Positions 9,078 to 19,211 of a DNA stretch of 64,000 bases are shown piece after piece. Source of the stretch: Paraburkholderia sp. BL25I1N1 (GTDB taxonomy: Bacteria > Pseudomonadota > Gammaproteobacteria > Burkholderiales > Burkholderiaceae); the NCBI RefSeq assembly GCF_003002025.1, contig NZ_PVZB01000023.1, forward strand, positions 1 to 64,000, given 5' to 3'. The position numbers and the translations under genes were made by a program. Position 1 is the stretch's first letter. Each line of letters begins with the position of its first letter. The notes under the pieces are model-generated. The model worked only from the letters and a program-made list of their open reading frames with translations. It ran no database searches and had not been told where the DNA came from.

Positions 9078-9446
9078 GCTGCGCTCCACAGAGGTCACGT
9101 CGATGAAAGTGTCCCACTCTGCCGGCTCGCGTGATGCGTTTGCACCCGCAGCAGGAGGCGGGATGAAGCTTCTGCCGTGTACCGTGTACCGCGTGCCGGT
9201 GCATGGCGGGCACCTGGCTGCGACAATTGTAAGCCACAACACCGGGCCGGTGATTCATCGCGCATGCGTTGTCGGGTCTAGCCGGGGTCTGGCCGACGTC
9301 GGCAATTGTGGTGGCTCGCTGCTTACAGTTCGCATTCAGAAGATAGGCGCGAATCCTGCTGCAGCGAGTCGTTCGCACGCGCCGATAGGCGCACCGTGGC
9401 ATTGAACGCCGCGCAGAATTCGAACGTCGATAAACGCGGACCCATC

Positions 9447-10679
9447 ATGGCGAAAAAAAACATCACACGAAACAAGTTGCCCAAACCGGATGCGCGCCAG
9501 GCGCTGTTGATCACGCGCCGCAACGCCAGAATGGCGCGCTCGGCGCACGCCTACGTACGCGGCAACACCAGCAAGTTCTACGAATGGCTCGAGGGCATAG
9601 AAGGCCACGCTTTGCCGGAAGGCCCGGCCATCTGGATATGCGGAGATTGCCATACCGGCAATCTCGGACCCGTCGCCGATGCGCAAGGGCGCGTTGAAAT
9701 CCAGATTCGCGATCTCGACCAGACCGTGATCGGCAATCCGGCACATGACCTGATCCGCCTCGGCCTCTCGCTGGCGACCGCCGCGCGTGGCTCGGATCTG
9801 CCCGGCGTCACCACCGTGCGCATGATGGAAGCGCTCGCGGACGGTTACGAGCGCGCCTTCGACGAAACGGCGGGCGACGCCGACATCCACGCGGAAAAGC
9901 CCGAGGCGGTGCGGGTGGTGATGAGGGAAGCGGTGCGCCGTTCGTGGCGGCATCTCGCGGAGGAGCGTATCGAGGATCTCGATCCGACCATTCCGCTCGG
10001 TCCGCGTTTCTGGCCGCTCGCCAAGAGCGAGCGGCGCGAGATCGAGGCGTTGTTCGAGAAAGGCTCGTTGGCACGGCTCGCAACGGTGATTCGCGGCGCC
10101 GGCGATGAAGCCGACGTGGAAGTTCTCGACGCCGCTTACTGGGTGAAGGGCTGCAGTTCGCTCGGCAGATTGCGTTATGCGGTGCTGCTCGACATCGACG
10201 GCGCGGCGGTGGAGGGCGACGACCTGTGCCTGATGGATATCAAGGAAGCCGCGCAAGCGGCCGCGCCGCGCTATCCCGGCGTGCGCATGCCGCGCGATAA
10301 CGCGGAGCGGGTGGTGGAGGGCGCGCGACATTTGTCGCCGTCGCTCGGCGAGCGGATGCGCGCGGCGCGTCTCGCGGATCGCGCTGTCGTGATTCGTGAA
10401 TTGTTGCCGCAGGACATGAAGCTGACCATCGAGCAACTGACCCGCGACGAAGCAATGAAGGCCGCGCGCTTTCTGGCGATGGTGGTCGGCAAGGCGCACG
10501 CGCGGCAAATGGATAGCGCGGAGCGCAAGGCGTGGCTCACCGAGCTACGCAGAAACCGTTCGAAGACGCTGGATGCACCGGGCTGGCTGTGGACGGGTAT
10601 TGTGGAACTGGTGAGCAGCCATGCTGCTGGGTATCTGGAGCATTGCCGGCGGTATGCGACGGAGCGTGAGGGCGGGTAA
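9447..10679 (+). CDS. DUF2252 family protein
   Basis: A 410-residue DUF2252 protein. Conserved pieces are RMARSAHAYVRGNTSKFYEWL, ICGDCHTGNLGPV, IQIRDLDQTVIGNPAHDLIRLGLSLA, YWVKGCSSLGRLRYAVLL and VVGKAHARQM. The HxGN and D-D arrangement recalls kinase-like phosphotransferase folds, but no activity is established for the family. The ATG at 9447 gives the family-like start MAKKN; the extension to 9306 is not family-like. It is convergent with bcsC. Confidence 0.88.
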   Translation: MAKKNITRNKLPKPDARQALLITRRNARMARSAHAYVRGNTSKFYEWLEGIEGHALPEGPAIWICGDCHTGNLGPVADAQGRVEIQIRDLDQTVIGNPAHDLIRLGLSLATAARGSDLPGVTTVRMMEALADGYERAFDETAGDADIHAEKPEAVRVVMREAVRRSWRHLAEERIEDLDPTIPLGPRFWPLAKSERREIEALFEKGSLARLATVIRGAGDEADVEVLDAAYWVKGCSSLGRLRYAVLLDIDGAAVEGDDLCLMDIKEAAQAAAPRYPGVRMPRDNAERVVEGARHLSPSLGERMRAARLADRAVVIRELLPQDMKLTIEQLTRDEAMKAARFLAMVVGKAHARQMDSAERKAWLTELRRNRSKTLDAPGWLWTGIVELVSSHAAGYLEHCRRYATEREGG

Positions 10680-10692
10680 TGTGTTTTGCGCA

Positions 10693-10719
10693 CGGCGGCG
10701 GCCTGATAAAAGCCGCCGC
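10693..10719. terminator. GC-rich hairpin between convergent DUF2252 gene and bcsC
   Basis: GGCGGCGGC (10693-10701) and GCCGCCGCC (10711-10719) form a perfect 9-bp stem with a 9-nt loop in the 57-bp convergent gap. No run of T follows on either strand, so it may be a weak or factor-assisted terminator for both genes. Confidence 0.35.
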
Positions 10720-10736
10720 CGACATTCACACCCGCA

Positions 10737-13700
10737 TCAATTCGACAACGACAGATACGGCGAAACAAGCGGCGTAGGCGGGAACGGCTGCAAACCGGTC
10801 TGCTTGCTGAAGCTATACCGCACATAAACCGCCGCGAGATACTCGCGATATTCATAAGCATTGCCGAGCGAAGCGGTGGCACCGAACGCCAGTTGCGGCG
10901 CGAGTTGATATTCGCCCACTGCGCTGAGCGAATACGACACCCCGGTCTTGCTTTGGCCCGGATACTGCGCGCCGCTCTGCACACTGGTGCCGACAGTTGC
11001 TGCATTGCCGATCGCCGCGTTCTGGCGATTGGAACCGTCATTGAGCGGGAAGTAGTTCGACGCATCCTGACGATAATGCTGCACGCCGATCGAGCCCTTC
11101 ACGTCGTACGTGAACGCGCCATTGCGCCCGGTCCACTCGACCGGCAAGTTCAGGATCACGTACTGTTGCGGGCTGAAATAGCCGCCCTGGCCATAGGTGA
11201 AATACGACTGGTTCTTGTCGTATCGCATTAGCGTCGTATTCACGCCGATCGTGAGTGTCTGATCGGCGTCTTTCAGCAGACGCGTATAGATGCCGCCGCC
11301 GCCTTTGACGGCAGTATTGCTCAGTACGTTATTGCCGTCGTAATACTGGAACGCCGCATTCACATACAGGCCGCTCGTGCCGTCGTCCCATGCGAGGCTG
11401 CCGAGGCCGCCGGTTGAAGTGACGCCGCCCCATTCGAGACCGGAGCCGGAATCTCGCGCGCCGGCATAGGACAGCAGACTGTCGGTCACCGCGCGGCGCG
11501 CGACGGCCAGCGAATACGACACCTTGTCAGTAATGCCGCCGTTGTACTTCGCACCGCCCACGATGTTGGTCTCGCGGAACCCGATCGGCGTCACGCCGAT
11601 GTCGCCGCTGAGGCTGCGGCCCTCGTAGCCGACCGACAAGCCCACGCCGCTTGCCGTCTGGCTGCCTACATTGGCAGCCGATACCGACGTGCCGTTAGAC
11701 AGGCCGGCGCCGAAGCGCGCGAGCGTCGAGACATTGTCGGCGGGACTGCCGGCGTCGAGCGTGACAGGCGTCGCCGTGACGACCACGTGGCCGTTGCCCG
11801 CCCGGATACGCCCCTGGATCGGCGCTTCGATATCGGTGAGATTGGACAGGCCGTCCTCGCCGGCGCGGTTACGGAACACGATGCCGCCCGAGATGCTGCT
11901 CGACTGTTCGCGATTAACCTGCGCGAGTTCTTCCGCGACGCCGAGTGTTTGCGCGTTCGCCACGTTCGGCTGCGCGTAGGTGTTGCCATTGCCGTTCGCG
12001 CCGGGTTGCGCCGGATAGTACGGTTGCGCGTAACCGGTGGGAGGCTGCGGAATGTATGGCTGCTGCTGCGCGTAGTAGCCCTGATTCGAGTAAGCCTGCT
12101 GCTGCGGCGGTTGAGGTTGATACGGCTGTTGCGCGTAGCCCTGCTGCGGCTGTTGTTGCGGATACGCCTGCTGCCCGTAGTACGGCTGTTGCTGCTGCGG
12201 ATAACCTTGCTGCTGCCCATAAGGCTGCTGCGAATAGGCGGGCGCATTGCGGCTATTTTTCGACGCACTCTGCTTCTTGCCGGTCGAGCGCTTTGGACTC
12301 GCGCCCTGCGCGCCATACGGTTGAGTTTGCATCGAACCGGCATTGGCCTGCGCTTCGCGCGCGGCCGGCGACATCGGCCAGGGCGTGGCCGCATAGCCAT
12401 CCGGCGCACCGTATTGCGGCTGCTGCGGATAAGGCGCCTGCTGTTGATAAGCCGGGTTGTACTGCTGCGGAGCTTGCTGCATCGGCGGCATCTGCGCCTG
12501 CTGCTGCGTCGGCGGCTGTCCTTGCCCCGGATACGGCTGCAACGGCGCGCCCGACTGGCTCGACCCGTAAGTCTCCTGCCCATACCCGCCGGTATTGAGC
12601 GCGGGACGCGGCGCGTTATACGGCAAGGCGGCAGGCGCGCCGTTCGGCGCATAAGGCTGCGCAGGCGCCGTATAAGGTGCGACGTAAGGCGCGGGTTGCG
12701 TAGGCGGCGGATAGTTCGGCACGGTTTGTGTCGGCAAGGAAGACTGCGAATACGGAAGCGCTGAGCGCGCGGCGTTGTAGCCACCGGCGAGCGCGGCGTT
12801 GTCGGCGTCGGTTGGCGTGACCGTGGCGGTTTTGCCTTCGAATGGATTGGTGCCCGGCAGCGGCGTCGCGCCAATCCGGCGCATCGCCACTTCCCAGCCG
12901 CGCGGCACGTTGCTCGCCGGACTGCGCGGCGCATTGGCCATCAGCGGCGTGTTGGCGGCGACCAGCGAGCGTTGCAGATAAGTCGACGCGAGCGACAGCT
13001 TGCCTTCCGCGCGATACATGCGGCCGACGGTGGCGAGCACGCCAGGATCGGCAGGCGCCGCGTTCAAGGCCTGTTTAGCGAGTGTTTCGGCGTAACTGAA
13101 ACTCTTCGCGCCGGTCGCGGCGGAGATCGTCGCCTGTAAAAGGTTCAGATCGTCGGGCTTGCGTTGCAGCGCGACGCGATAGCTGGCGAGCGCATTGCGA
13201 TCGTCGCCGGCAGTGGCATAGAGGCGGCCGAGCGCGGCCTGCAGATCGGGATTGTCGGGCATGGCCGCGAGCCACGGCGCGATCACGTCGTAAGCGCTCG
13301 CGAGGTCGCCTCGCTGGCGCACCGCGTCGCATTGCTTGATGACGATGCCGAGATTCAGGTTGCCGAAGTCGGTGCGTTGCTGCGGCGTCAACTGCATCGA
13401 CGCGAGCCTACGCATCACCATGCCGAGTTCGGCTTCCTGTTGCGTGGCCGACAGAATGCCCGCGTATTGCAGCAACAAATCGGTGTTGCCCGGCGCCGCG
13501 TTCATGGCGGCGCGCACGAGTCCGAGCGCGCGGTTGGGATCGCCGGCCTGCTGGTAAGCGGCGGCGATCACGCCGATCAGTTCGGGGCTGTTGCCGGCGA
13601 CCGGTTCGGCCGCATGCAGTGTGGCGAGCGCCTGCTGCGTCTGCCCGCTGCGCGCCATCCGCGTGGCGAGGTCGGCTTGCTGATGCACCCATAAGCGGTG

Positions 13701-15449
13701 CTGCAACGTGGTCATCGCGTCGGTGCGCTGCGCGACCGGAATGCGGTCGAGTTGCGCGAGACCCGCCGACCAGTCCTGCGTTTCAGCGGACAGCAACGCG
13801 CTCGCATACAGCGCGTCGGTCATGTCCGGATGTGCGGCGAGCAGGCCGTCCATCATGCTGCGCGCGTTGGCGACCGCGCCCTGGCGCACGTAGATGCGCG
13901 CGAGGTCGAGCCGCAGCCACGGGTCGTCGGGCGTATTCAGCAGCGCGTCTTCGAACAGACTGCGCGCGCTGCCCAGATCGCCGCGCGCTTCGGCGGCGCG
14001 CGCCTGCGCGGCCTGCGCTTCGCCACGCAGACGGTTGATGCCGCCGGCCTTCGACTGCTGTTCGGTGTTGAGTTGGTTGGCGAACTGCAATGCCTCGTCG
14101 CCGCGGCCTTGCGCTGCCAGTGCGCCGACCAGGCCGCGCACCGCGTCGGGGTTGTCGGCCTGACGGCGCAGCGCCATCCGGTAGGCCTGTTCGGCACCGC
14201 TCGGGTCGCCGTTCGCAAGCAGCATTTCGCCGAGCAGCACCTGCGCGGTGACGTCGGACGGATTCAGCGCGATCGCGCGTTCGAACAGCGACTTCGCCTT
14301 CGCGAATTCGCCGTTGCTGCGCGCGCCGATCGCGTCGCTCGTGTAGGTCCAATAGCTCGCGCTGTCGAGCGCGGTTTTCCAGCGCGCCGGATTGCCGTTG
14401 CGCGACGCGCGTTCCAGATAGTTGCGGGCTTCGGCGAAATGCTCCTGCTTCAGCGCGGCGATGCCCATGCCGCCGAGCGCGTCGGTGTCGTTCGGGCTAG
14501 TGGCCAGTACGGAGGAAAACTTTGCGCGCGCCGTGGCCACGTCGTTGCGATCGAGCGCGCTGAAACCATCGGCGACGGTGCGGCCGCGTGCGTCGGTTGC
14601 GGCATTTTCCTGTGAACGTGCGCGCGCCGCGCTGTCCTGCTGGACCATCGAATCGAAGCGCGCTTTCACGGCGGCGTCATCGTTGGCGGTTTGCAGATAG
14701 GCCTGATAGAGCGGGGCGTCGGACGGCCGCGCGTCGAGCCACAACAGCGCCTGACGCCAGCTTTTTTTCGCCGACGCGCCGACCGTGCTGTCGCCCGCCA
14801 GTTTCTGCAGACGCGCGATGCCGTCGCGGCGCGTCACGTCGCGATAGGTCAGATGCTGCGCATAGGCGAGGGCGTAACGCGGGTCGTCGGGGTTGTCGCG
14901 CGCAAGCTGTTCGAGACCGCGGCGCGCCTGATCCCAACCTTGCGGCGTGGCCGAGAGCGCCTGGTAATACTCGAGTTGCAATTCGGGCGTGGCCGGTTTG
15001 CCGTTCAGCGCGCGCTGGTATTCCTGCACCGCGCTCGCGCTTTGACCGCTTTGCGCGAGCCGCCGCGCGTCGTTGACGGTCTGGTCGCGCAGGCTCGATT
15101 CGCCGAGGCGCCGGCCGAGTTCATCCAGATTCGGATAGTTTGGCGCGACCGCTTTCAGGCGCGCCAGATATTGCTGCGCGCCGGCGCCGTCCTTGCGGTC
15201 GGCGAGCACCATGCCCATGCCGAAGAGCGCATCGGGCTGCCTGGGATCGATGCGCAGCACCTTCAGCCACGCCTGCTCGGCGAGGTCGCCGCGCTGATGC
15301 GATTGCCAGTACTTGCCCTGATCGATCAGCACGTTCAAAGGATCTTTCGACGCCTGCGCCAGCGCATCCGGCGCAGCCGTCGCCACGCAGTAGACGGCCG
15401 TGAGGCTGAGCGCGAGGCGCAATGACAACGCGAGGGCGCTCAGTCGCAT
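10737..15449 (-). CDS. bcsC: Cellulose synthase outer-membrane subunit BcsC, with long Q/P/Y-rich insertion
   Basis: A 1570-residue BcsC: the periplasmic TPR scaffold and outer-membrane channel that exports the glucan. A signal peptide ends near VATAAPDALAQ, followed by about 850 residues of TPR repeats, then an unusual low-complexity linker (about residues 890-1160) full of Q, P and Y. The last 390 residues are the BcsC C-terminal domain, starting near LGVAEELAQVN and ending YVRYSFSKQTGLQPFPPTP, i.e. the beta-barrel. The start is the ATG at 15449, because GGAG sits 6 bp upstream; an earlier in-frame TTG exists. It overlaps the bcsZ stop by 10 bp. It is longer than the 1150-1300 residues I expect, by roughly the linker. 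Confidence 0.93.
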   Translation of the reverse strand: MRLSALALSLRLALSLTAVYCVATAAPDALAQASKDPLNVLIDQGKYWQSHQRGDLAEQAWLKVLRIDPRQPDALFGMGMVLADRKDGAGAQQYLARLKAVAPNYPNLDELGRRLGESSLRDQTVNDARRLAQSGQSASAVQEYQRALNGKPATPELQLEYYQALSATPQGWDQARRGLEQLARDNPDDPRYALAYAQHLTYRDVTRRDGIARLQKLAGDSTVGASAKKSWRQALLWLDARPSDAPLYQAYLQTANDDAAVKARFDSMVQQDSAARARSQENAATDARGRTVADGFSALDRNDVATARAKFSSVLATSPNDTDALGGMGIAALKQEHFAEARNYLERASRNGNPARWKTALDSASYWTYTSDAIGARSNGEFAKAKSLFERAIALNPSDVTAQVLLGEMLLANGDPSGAEQAYRMALRRQADNPDAVRGLVGALAAQGRGDEALQFANQLNTEQQSKAGGINRLRGEAQAAQARAAEARGDLGSARSLFEDALLNTPDDPWLRLDLARIYVRQGAVANARSMMDGLLAAHPDMTDALYASALLSAETQDWSAGLAQLDRIPVAQRTDAMTTLQHRLWVHQQADLATRMARSGQTQQALATLHAAEPVAGNSPELIGVIAAAYQQAGDPNRALGLVRAAMNAAPGNTDLLLQYAGILSATQQEAELGMVMRRLASMQLTPQQRTDFGNLNLGIVIKQCDAVRQRGDLASAYDVIAPWLAAMPDNPDLQAALGRLYATAGDDRNALASYRVALQRKPDDLNLLQATISAATGAKSFSYAETLAKQALNAAPADPGVLATVGRMYRAEGKLSLASTYLQRSLVAANTPLMANAPRSPASNVPRGWEVAMRRIGATPLPGTNPFEGKTATVTPTDADNAALAGGYNAARSALPYSQSSLPTQTVPNYPPPTQPAPYVAPYTAPAQPYAPNGAPAALPYNAPRPALNTGGYGQETYGSSQSGAPLQPYPGQGQPPTQQQAQMPPMQQAPQQYNPAYQQQAPYPQQPQYGAPDGYAATPWPMSPAAREAQANAGSMQTQPYGAQGASPKRSTGKKQSASKNSRNAPAYSQQPYGQQQGYPQQQQPYYGQQAYPQQQPQQGYAQQPYQPQPPQQQAYSNQGYYAQQQPYIPQPPTGYAQPYYPAQPGANGNGNTYAQPNVANAQTLGVAEELAQVNREQSSSISGGIVFRNRAGEDGLSNLTDIEAPIQGRIRAGNGHVVVTATPVTLDAGSPADNVSTLARFGAGLSNGTSVSAANVGSQTASGVGLSVGYEGRSLSGDIGVTPIGFRETNIVGGAKYNGGITDKVSYSLAVARRAVTDSLLSYAGARDSGSGLEWGGVTSTGGLGSLAWDDGTSGLYVNAAFQYYDGNNVLSNTAVKGGGGIYTRLLKDADQTLTIGVNTTLMRYDKNQSYFTYGQGGYFSPQQYVILNLPVEWTGRNGAFTYDVKGSIGVQHYRQDASNYFPLNDGSNRQNAAIGNAATVGTSVQSGAQYPGQSKTGVSYSLSAVGEYQLAPQLAFGATASLGNAYEYREYLAAVYVRYSFSKQTGLQPFPPTPLVSPYLSLSN

Positions 15450-16621
15450 GCGTTTCTCCAACTCGGCACGAGACGTCCGGCTTCGTCAAAACGATAGCGG
15501 CCGTCGATGAAACCCGTGCCGAACAAACCCAGCACACGATCGTAATAAACCGGTTCGCGGCCCGGCACGTTGGTGTCGAGCGCGGCGAGATGCGTGCGCG
15601 CGAGGCCGAGGCCGCGCTCGTCGCCGAATGCCTTGAAGTACGGCGCGAGTGCAGCCCAGTAGCTGAGCGGTCCTTCGCCGTTGGCCGCGCCGGTGGTCGA
15701 TGAAACCTTCTCGGGCGGAAAGCCGGTTTGCGCGACGCGCGCGCGCATGCCGCCGAGCGCCGCGAGCCAGGGTTTGGCGAGCGGATCAGCGGGCGACGCG
15801 AGGCCGGCCCACAGATAGACCCGGATCGCGTCGTAGCTGCCGGTGTCGCCGCTTTTCGGATCGACCACGAACTGGCCGTTTTGCCAGGCCGCCCAGTCGG
15901 GCGCGAAGCCTTGCGGCGCAGTCGTTTTGATGAACCTGTAGGCGCTGTCGGCGAGCTTGCCCCACGGGCCGTTCGGCATCTCGTGCGCGAGCGAGCGCAA
16001 CACCGGCAGCGGCAAATAGCTCGGATTCAGGCGCGTCACGCCGCCGCTTTTGAAGCCTTGCGGTCCGGGCAGCAGCATCGGTCCGACGCCCGGCAGTGTG
16101 GTCATTTCCTGACGCGCAATCTGCGCGGCCAGTGCTTCGCCCAACTGCGTGTAAGCCGCTTCATGCCACAGGCGGCCAGCTTGCAGCAGATCGTAGGCGA
16201 TCCACAGGTCGGAGTCCGAGGCGGAATTCGGATCGAGCACGCCATACGAGCCGTCCGCTTTTCTGCCCCACTGCCACGACGGCAGCCGCATGTTCTGCGC
16301 GTCGAACTGATTGCCCGAGAGATTGGTGCGAATCCAGCCGAGCAGCCGGTCGAACGTCGCGCGGTCATTCGCGACCAGCGCGAAGAAGAGCGCGTACGAC
16401 TGGCCTTCGGAAGTGGTTTGCTGCGCCGGCGTGGAATAGTCGATCACGCGGCCGTCGGCCTGCACGAAGCGTTCGACGAACGTGCGATAGCCGTTCCAAT
16501 CGCCACAGGCGCCGGGGGCGGCGGTGGTCTGCGCCACTTTGACGAGGCTGGCGAAACTCGCGGACGCGGCCAGCCCGAGCGTCAGCGCCACGCCGATTTT
16601 CTTGTTGATTCGAACCCGCAT
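15440..16621 (-). CDS. bcsZ: Periplasmic endo-1,4-beta-glucanase BcsZ (GH8)
   Basis: A 393-residue glycoside hydrolase family 8 cellulase that trims glucan during synthesis. A signal peptide (VALTLGLAASASFASL) precedes ACGDWNGYRTFVERFVQADGRVIDY. The general-acid Glu is in TTSEGQSYALFFAL, a conserved Asp region is DPNSASDSDLWIAY, and the end region YDRVLGLFGTGFIDGRYRFD is typical. Stop and start overlap with bcsC and a gap of 10 bp to bcsB show one operon. Confidence 0.94.
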   Translation of the reverse strand: MRVRINKKIGVALTLGLAASASFASLVKVAQTTAAPGACGDWNGYRTFVERFVQADGRVIDYSTPAQQTTSEGQSYALFFALVANDRATFDRLLGWIRTNLSGNQFDAQNMRLPSWQWGRKADGSYGVLDPNSASDSDLWIAYDLLQAGRLWHEAAYTQLGEALAAQIARQEMTTLPGVGPMLLPGPQGFKSGGVTRLNPSYLPLPVLRSLAHEMPNGPWGKLADSAYRFIKTTAPQGFAPDWAAWQNGQFVVDPKSGDTGSYDAIRVYLWAGLASPADPLAKPWLAALGGMRARVAQTGFPPEKVSSTTGAANGEGPLSYWAALAPYFKAFGDERGLGLARTHLAALDTNVPGREPVYYDRVLGLFGTGFIDGRYRFDEAGRLVPSWRNACD

Positions 16622-16631
16622 ATCAGTCCTA

Positions 16632-19208
16632 TTAGTCCCTCAGGCGGCGCGCGGCGATCGAGCGCAGCGTCCGGTAGAACAGGCCCGCGATGATCAGCGC
16701 GGCGAGCACGCCGCCCAGCATCAACAGCAGCGGATGCGACGACAGCGCCCAGCGCAGATACTCCTGCGGCGACAGATGGCCGACGTAATACGCTTCGCCG
16801 TTCGAGGTGATGGTGACGGTGCGGCCATGGGTCACGGCCATCGCGCCTTGAATCTGCGGCAGCACGTCGGAGTCGAGCAGCGCCGCGGACAGGTCGGCGT
16901 CCGACTGGCCGGCCGCGCTCACCAGCGCCACCGCGCTACGGTTCTTCTGCAGCGGCGATTCGAACCCGGTCAGCAACGCGTCGCCGTTCGAACTCACCAG
17001 AGTCAGATCGGCGCGCGCCGGCGTGCGCTCCACGCCGCGTTCGCCGTGCCACCAGTCCTCGAGCTTGAAGACGATGTCGGTGAGCTGGAAGGTGCGCGAG
17101 TCGCCGTCGCTGGAGAACGGCATCGACTTGGCCCAGCGCTGCAACAACGGCTGCTTGCCCGGCGCGCCGAAAATCAGCAGGTCCTTGTTGGCGAACTTGT
17201 CGGCGTCGTCGGCGGTGCCGATTGTGACGCCCGTCACCGGATAGCCGGTCGAGGTGCCCATGCGGCCCATGGTCAGCAGAAACAGGCTGTAGTCGCTCGA
17301 ATCGGCGTCGTTCGGCAGGATCACGGCGGTCTCGGAAAGGTCCGCCATGCGCGTGAACGGGAAGCCGCTATTGGCGAACGCGGCCAGATCCGGCAGCGCC
17401 ATGTAGTGCGGGAATGAAGAGAGGTCGATGGTCGAGTTCGGATCGATCGCGCCGACCACGTTGTCGAGCAGACGGCCATGACATTCGCCGGTATTCGGAA
17501 TGTCGTAGAAGAAGTGCAGGCGCACCTGGGCGCGCGGCGTCAGCAGCAGCGGCGGAATGTGCAGCGTGCGACGCGCTTCGGCGGTCTTGTCCGGCAGCAC
17601 GGTGGCGAAGTAATGGCTCAGCTCGAACACGGACGCGGATTCGGCGGGAATCGGCAGCGCCTGCACGAAGCCGTTGTTCACGCTCACGTTCAGCGACGAG
17701 CGGTCGCGCAGCGGACGCACCGTGTAGCGGTAGCGCAGATCGATTGGCGCGCCCTTGGTGTGCCACATGAACAGATCGGGCGGCACGCGCAGATTCACGC
17801 GCACGGCGTCGGCGTCGTAACCGGACACCGTCAGATCGCGCGGATCGGTGAGTTCGCCGAAGCGCACCGGACGATTGGTGGGCAGCCAGTTCGGCGCGTC
17901 GTACGGCGCGCGCGGCGCGAGCTCGTTCAGTTGAGTGATGGTCGCGCTCGGGCCGGTCAAGGTGTTCTGGCCGATGCCGAGCGATTTCGCGGCGGTTTTA
18001 AGTTCGGCCTCGGTGCGGCCGAGCACGAGCAGCAGTTTGCCGCGCGCCGGCGCTTCGCGATCGACCACCGCGATGGTCGGGCCGGAGATGGCCGGAATAT
18101 TGATGCCGGCCGGACGCTGATCCGAAGTCGCGAATACGACGGCGTTGCCCGACAGCGGCGCGTTATCCAGTTGCGCCGGAAACACCGCACCGCGATAACC
18201 GGCGAGCGCGCCGAACCACGACGCCACGATGCCGCCGGCTTCGAGCGTGGCATTGCCCGGTTTCTGCGGGAACACGAACGGCAGCTCGAGACGGCGCACA
18301 TCGCGTCGATCGAAGAACGGCGCCGGCAACGCGGCCAGATCTGGCTTGCTGGCGAGCGACGCGTAAGTCAGATCGAGCGAACTCGCATTGCTGACCGTGG
18401 CCCACAGCGACGAGTTGGCCGGGTCTTCGCAACTCGTCGTGTAATGGCCGATCAGTTGCACATTCAGATGGTTGAACTCAGTGATGAAGCGCGGATCGAT
18501 CGAGACGTCGCGCGCCACCAGCATGCCGGCCTGTTCGTGCGGCACGGGCAGGGTGGCGGCAACTTCGCCGTTCACCAGCACCTTGAGCTGCGAGATATTC
18601 GCGAGCAGCGCGGGCGAGTAGCTATACACCAGATGCAGGACCGCGCCCGTCACCACTTCGTCGCCGCGCACGGAAAACGCCACGCCGTTCTGGCCGTCGG
18701 TGCCGCGCAATTGCAGCGGGTCGAGCGCGCCGAGATCGGCGAAGGTCAGCGTCTGACGCCGGCCGCCCGGCACCAGCGTGCCCGGCTCGGCGGTGGTCGG
18801 CGTCCTGACGCCCAACGCTTTGACCGACGACGCGGCGAGCGCCGGCGTCGGCGTCGCCAGTTGCGGCTGCGCCAGCGCGTTCGGATCGTAGGGCACGGCC
18901 GGACCCGGCGCGCTCGCAGTGCCGGCGCCGGTCGCAGTCGGCACATTCGGCGCAACCGGCTTGCTCTGAACGGAGCCCGCCGCACTCTGCCCGGCGCCCG
19001 TCGGGTTTGCACCGCCGGCAGCCGCCGCCACGACTTCAGCCGCCGAGGCGAGCGGCGCGGCCAGCGCCGTCTGCAACGCCAGCCAGCACGCGAGGCCGCG
19101 CATCAGCCGATGCGAGCCGGGGCGTGCCACGCGATGCATGCTCAATCCGGACCCACTGCGCTCGTGATTCGAGCGTTCGATGTTGCCCTTCGCCATCCAG
19201 TTGCGCAT
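16632..19208 (-). CDS. bcsB: Cellulose synthase regulatory subunit BcsB
   Basis: An 858-residue periplasmic subunit that partners BcsA and guides the glucan through the periplasm. An N-terminal secretory segment (CWLALQTALAAPLASAAE), an Ala/Gly/Pro-rich stretch, the paired carbohydrate-binding and flavodoxin-like regions, and a C-terminal membrane anchor (HPLLLMLGGVLAALIIAGLFYR) are all visible. The ATG at 19208 is 3 bp after the bcsA stop; internal ATGs (for example 19139, with GGA upstream) would shorten the unusually long n-region of the signal peptide, so the start is not certain. Confidence 0.93.
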   Translation of the reverse strand: MRNWMAKGNIERSNHERSGSGLSMHRVARPGSHRLMRGLACWLALQTALAAPLASAAEVVAAAAGGANPTGAGQSAAGSVQSKPVAPNVPTATGAGTASAPGPAVPYDPNALAQPQLATPTPALAASSVKALGVRTPTTAEPGTLVPGGRRQTLTFADLGALDPLQLRGTDGQNGVAFSVRGDEVVTGAVLHLVYSYSPALLANISQLKVLVNGEVAATLPVPHEQAGMLVARDVSIDPRFITEFNHLNVQLIGHYTTSCEDPANSSLWATVSNASSLDLTYASLASKPDLAALPAPFFDRRDVRRLELPFVFPQKPGNATLEAGGIVASWFGALAGYRGAVFPAQLDNAPLSGNAVVFATSDQRPAGINIPAISGPTIAVVDREAPARGKLLLVLGRTEAELKTAAKSLGIGQNTLTGPSATITQLNELAPRAPYDAPNWLPTNRPVRFGELTDPRDLTVSGYDADAVRVNLRVPPDLFMWHTKGAPIDLRYRYTVRPLRDRSSLNVSVNNGFVQALPIPAESASVFELSHYFATVLPDKTAEARRTLHIPPLLLTPRAQVRLHFFYDIPNTGECHGRLLDNVVGAIDPNSTIDLSSFPHYMALPDLAAFANSGFPFTRMADLSETAVILPNDADSSDYSLFLLTMGRMGTSTGYPVTGVTIGTADDADKFANKDLLIFGAPGKQPLLQRWAKSMPFSSDGDSRTFQLTDIVFKLEDWWHGERGVERTPARADLTLVSSNGDALLTGFESPLQKNRSAVALVSAAGQSDADLSAALLDSDVLPQIQGAMAVTHGRTVTITSNGEAYYVGHLSPQEYLRWALSSHPLLLMLGGVLAALIIAGLFYRTLRSIAARRLRD

Positions 19209-19211
19209 AGA

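Noticed and set aside
6822..9134. 770-codon plus-strand frame opposite the histidine kinase
   Set aside because: High-GC antisense frame without recognisable domains, while the minus strand has clear PAS, HisKA, HATPase and receiver motifs.
10693..10719. CRISPR-like or repeat interpretation of the GC-rich hairpin
   Set aside because: Only a single dyad is present; there is no repeated unit or spacer series anywhere in the window.
11787..12764. Long plus-strand frame (325 codons) in the bcsC linker
   Set aside because: It is the complement of the Q/P/Y-rich tract and encodes an Arg/Leu/Ile-rich sequence with no family-like features; the minus-strand frame has the correct BcsC domains on both sides.
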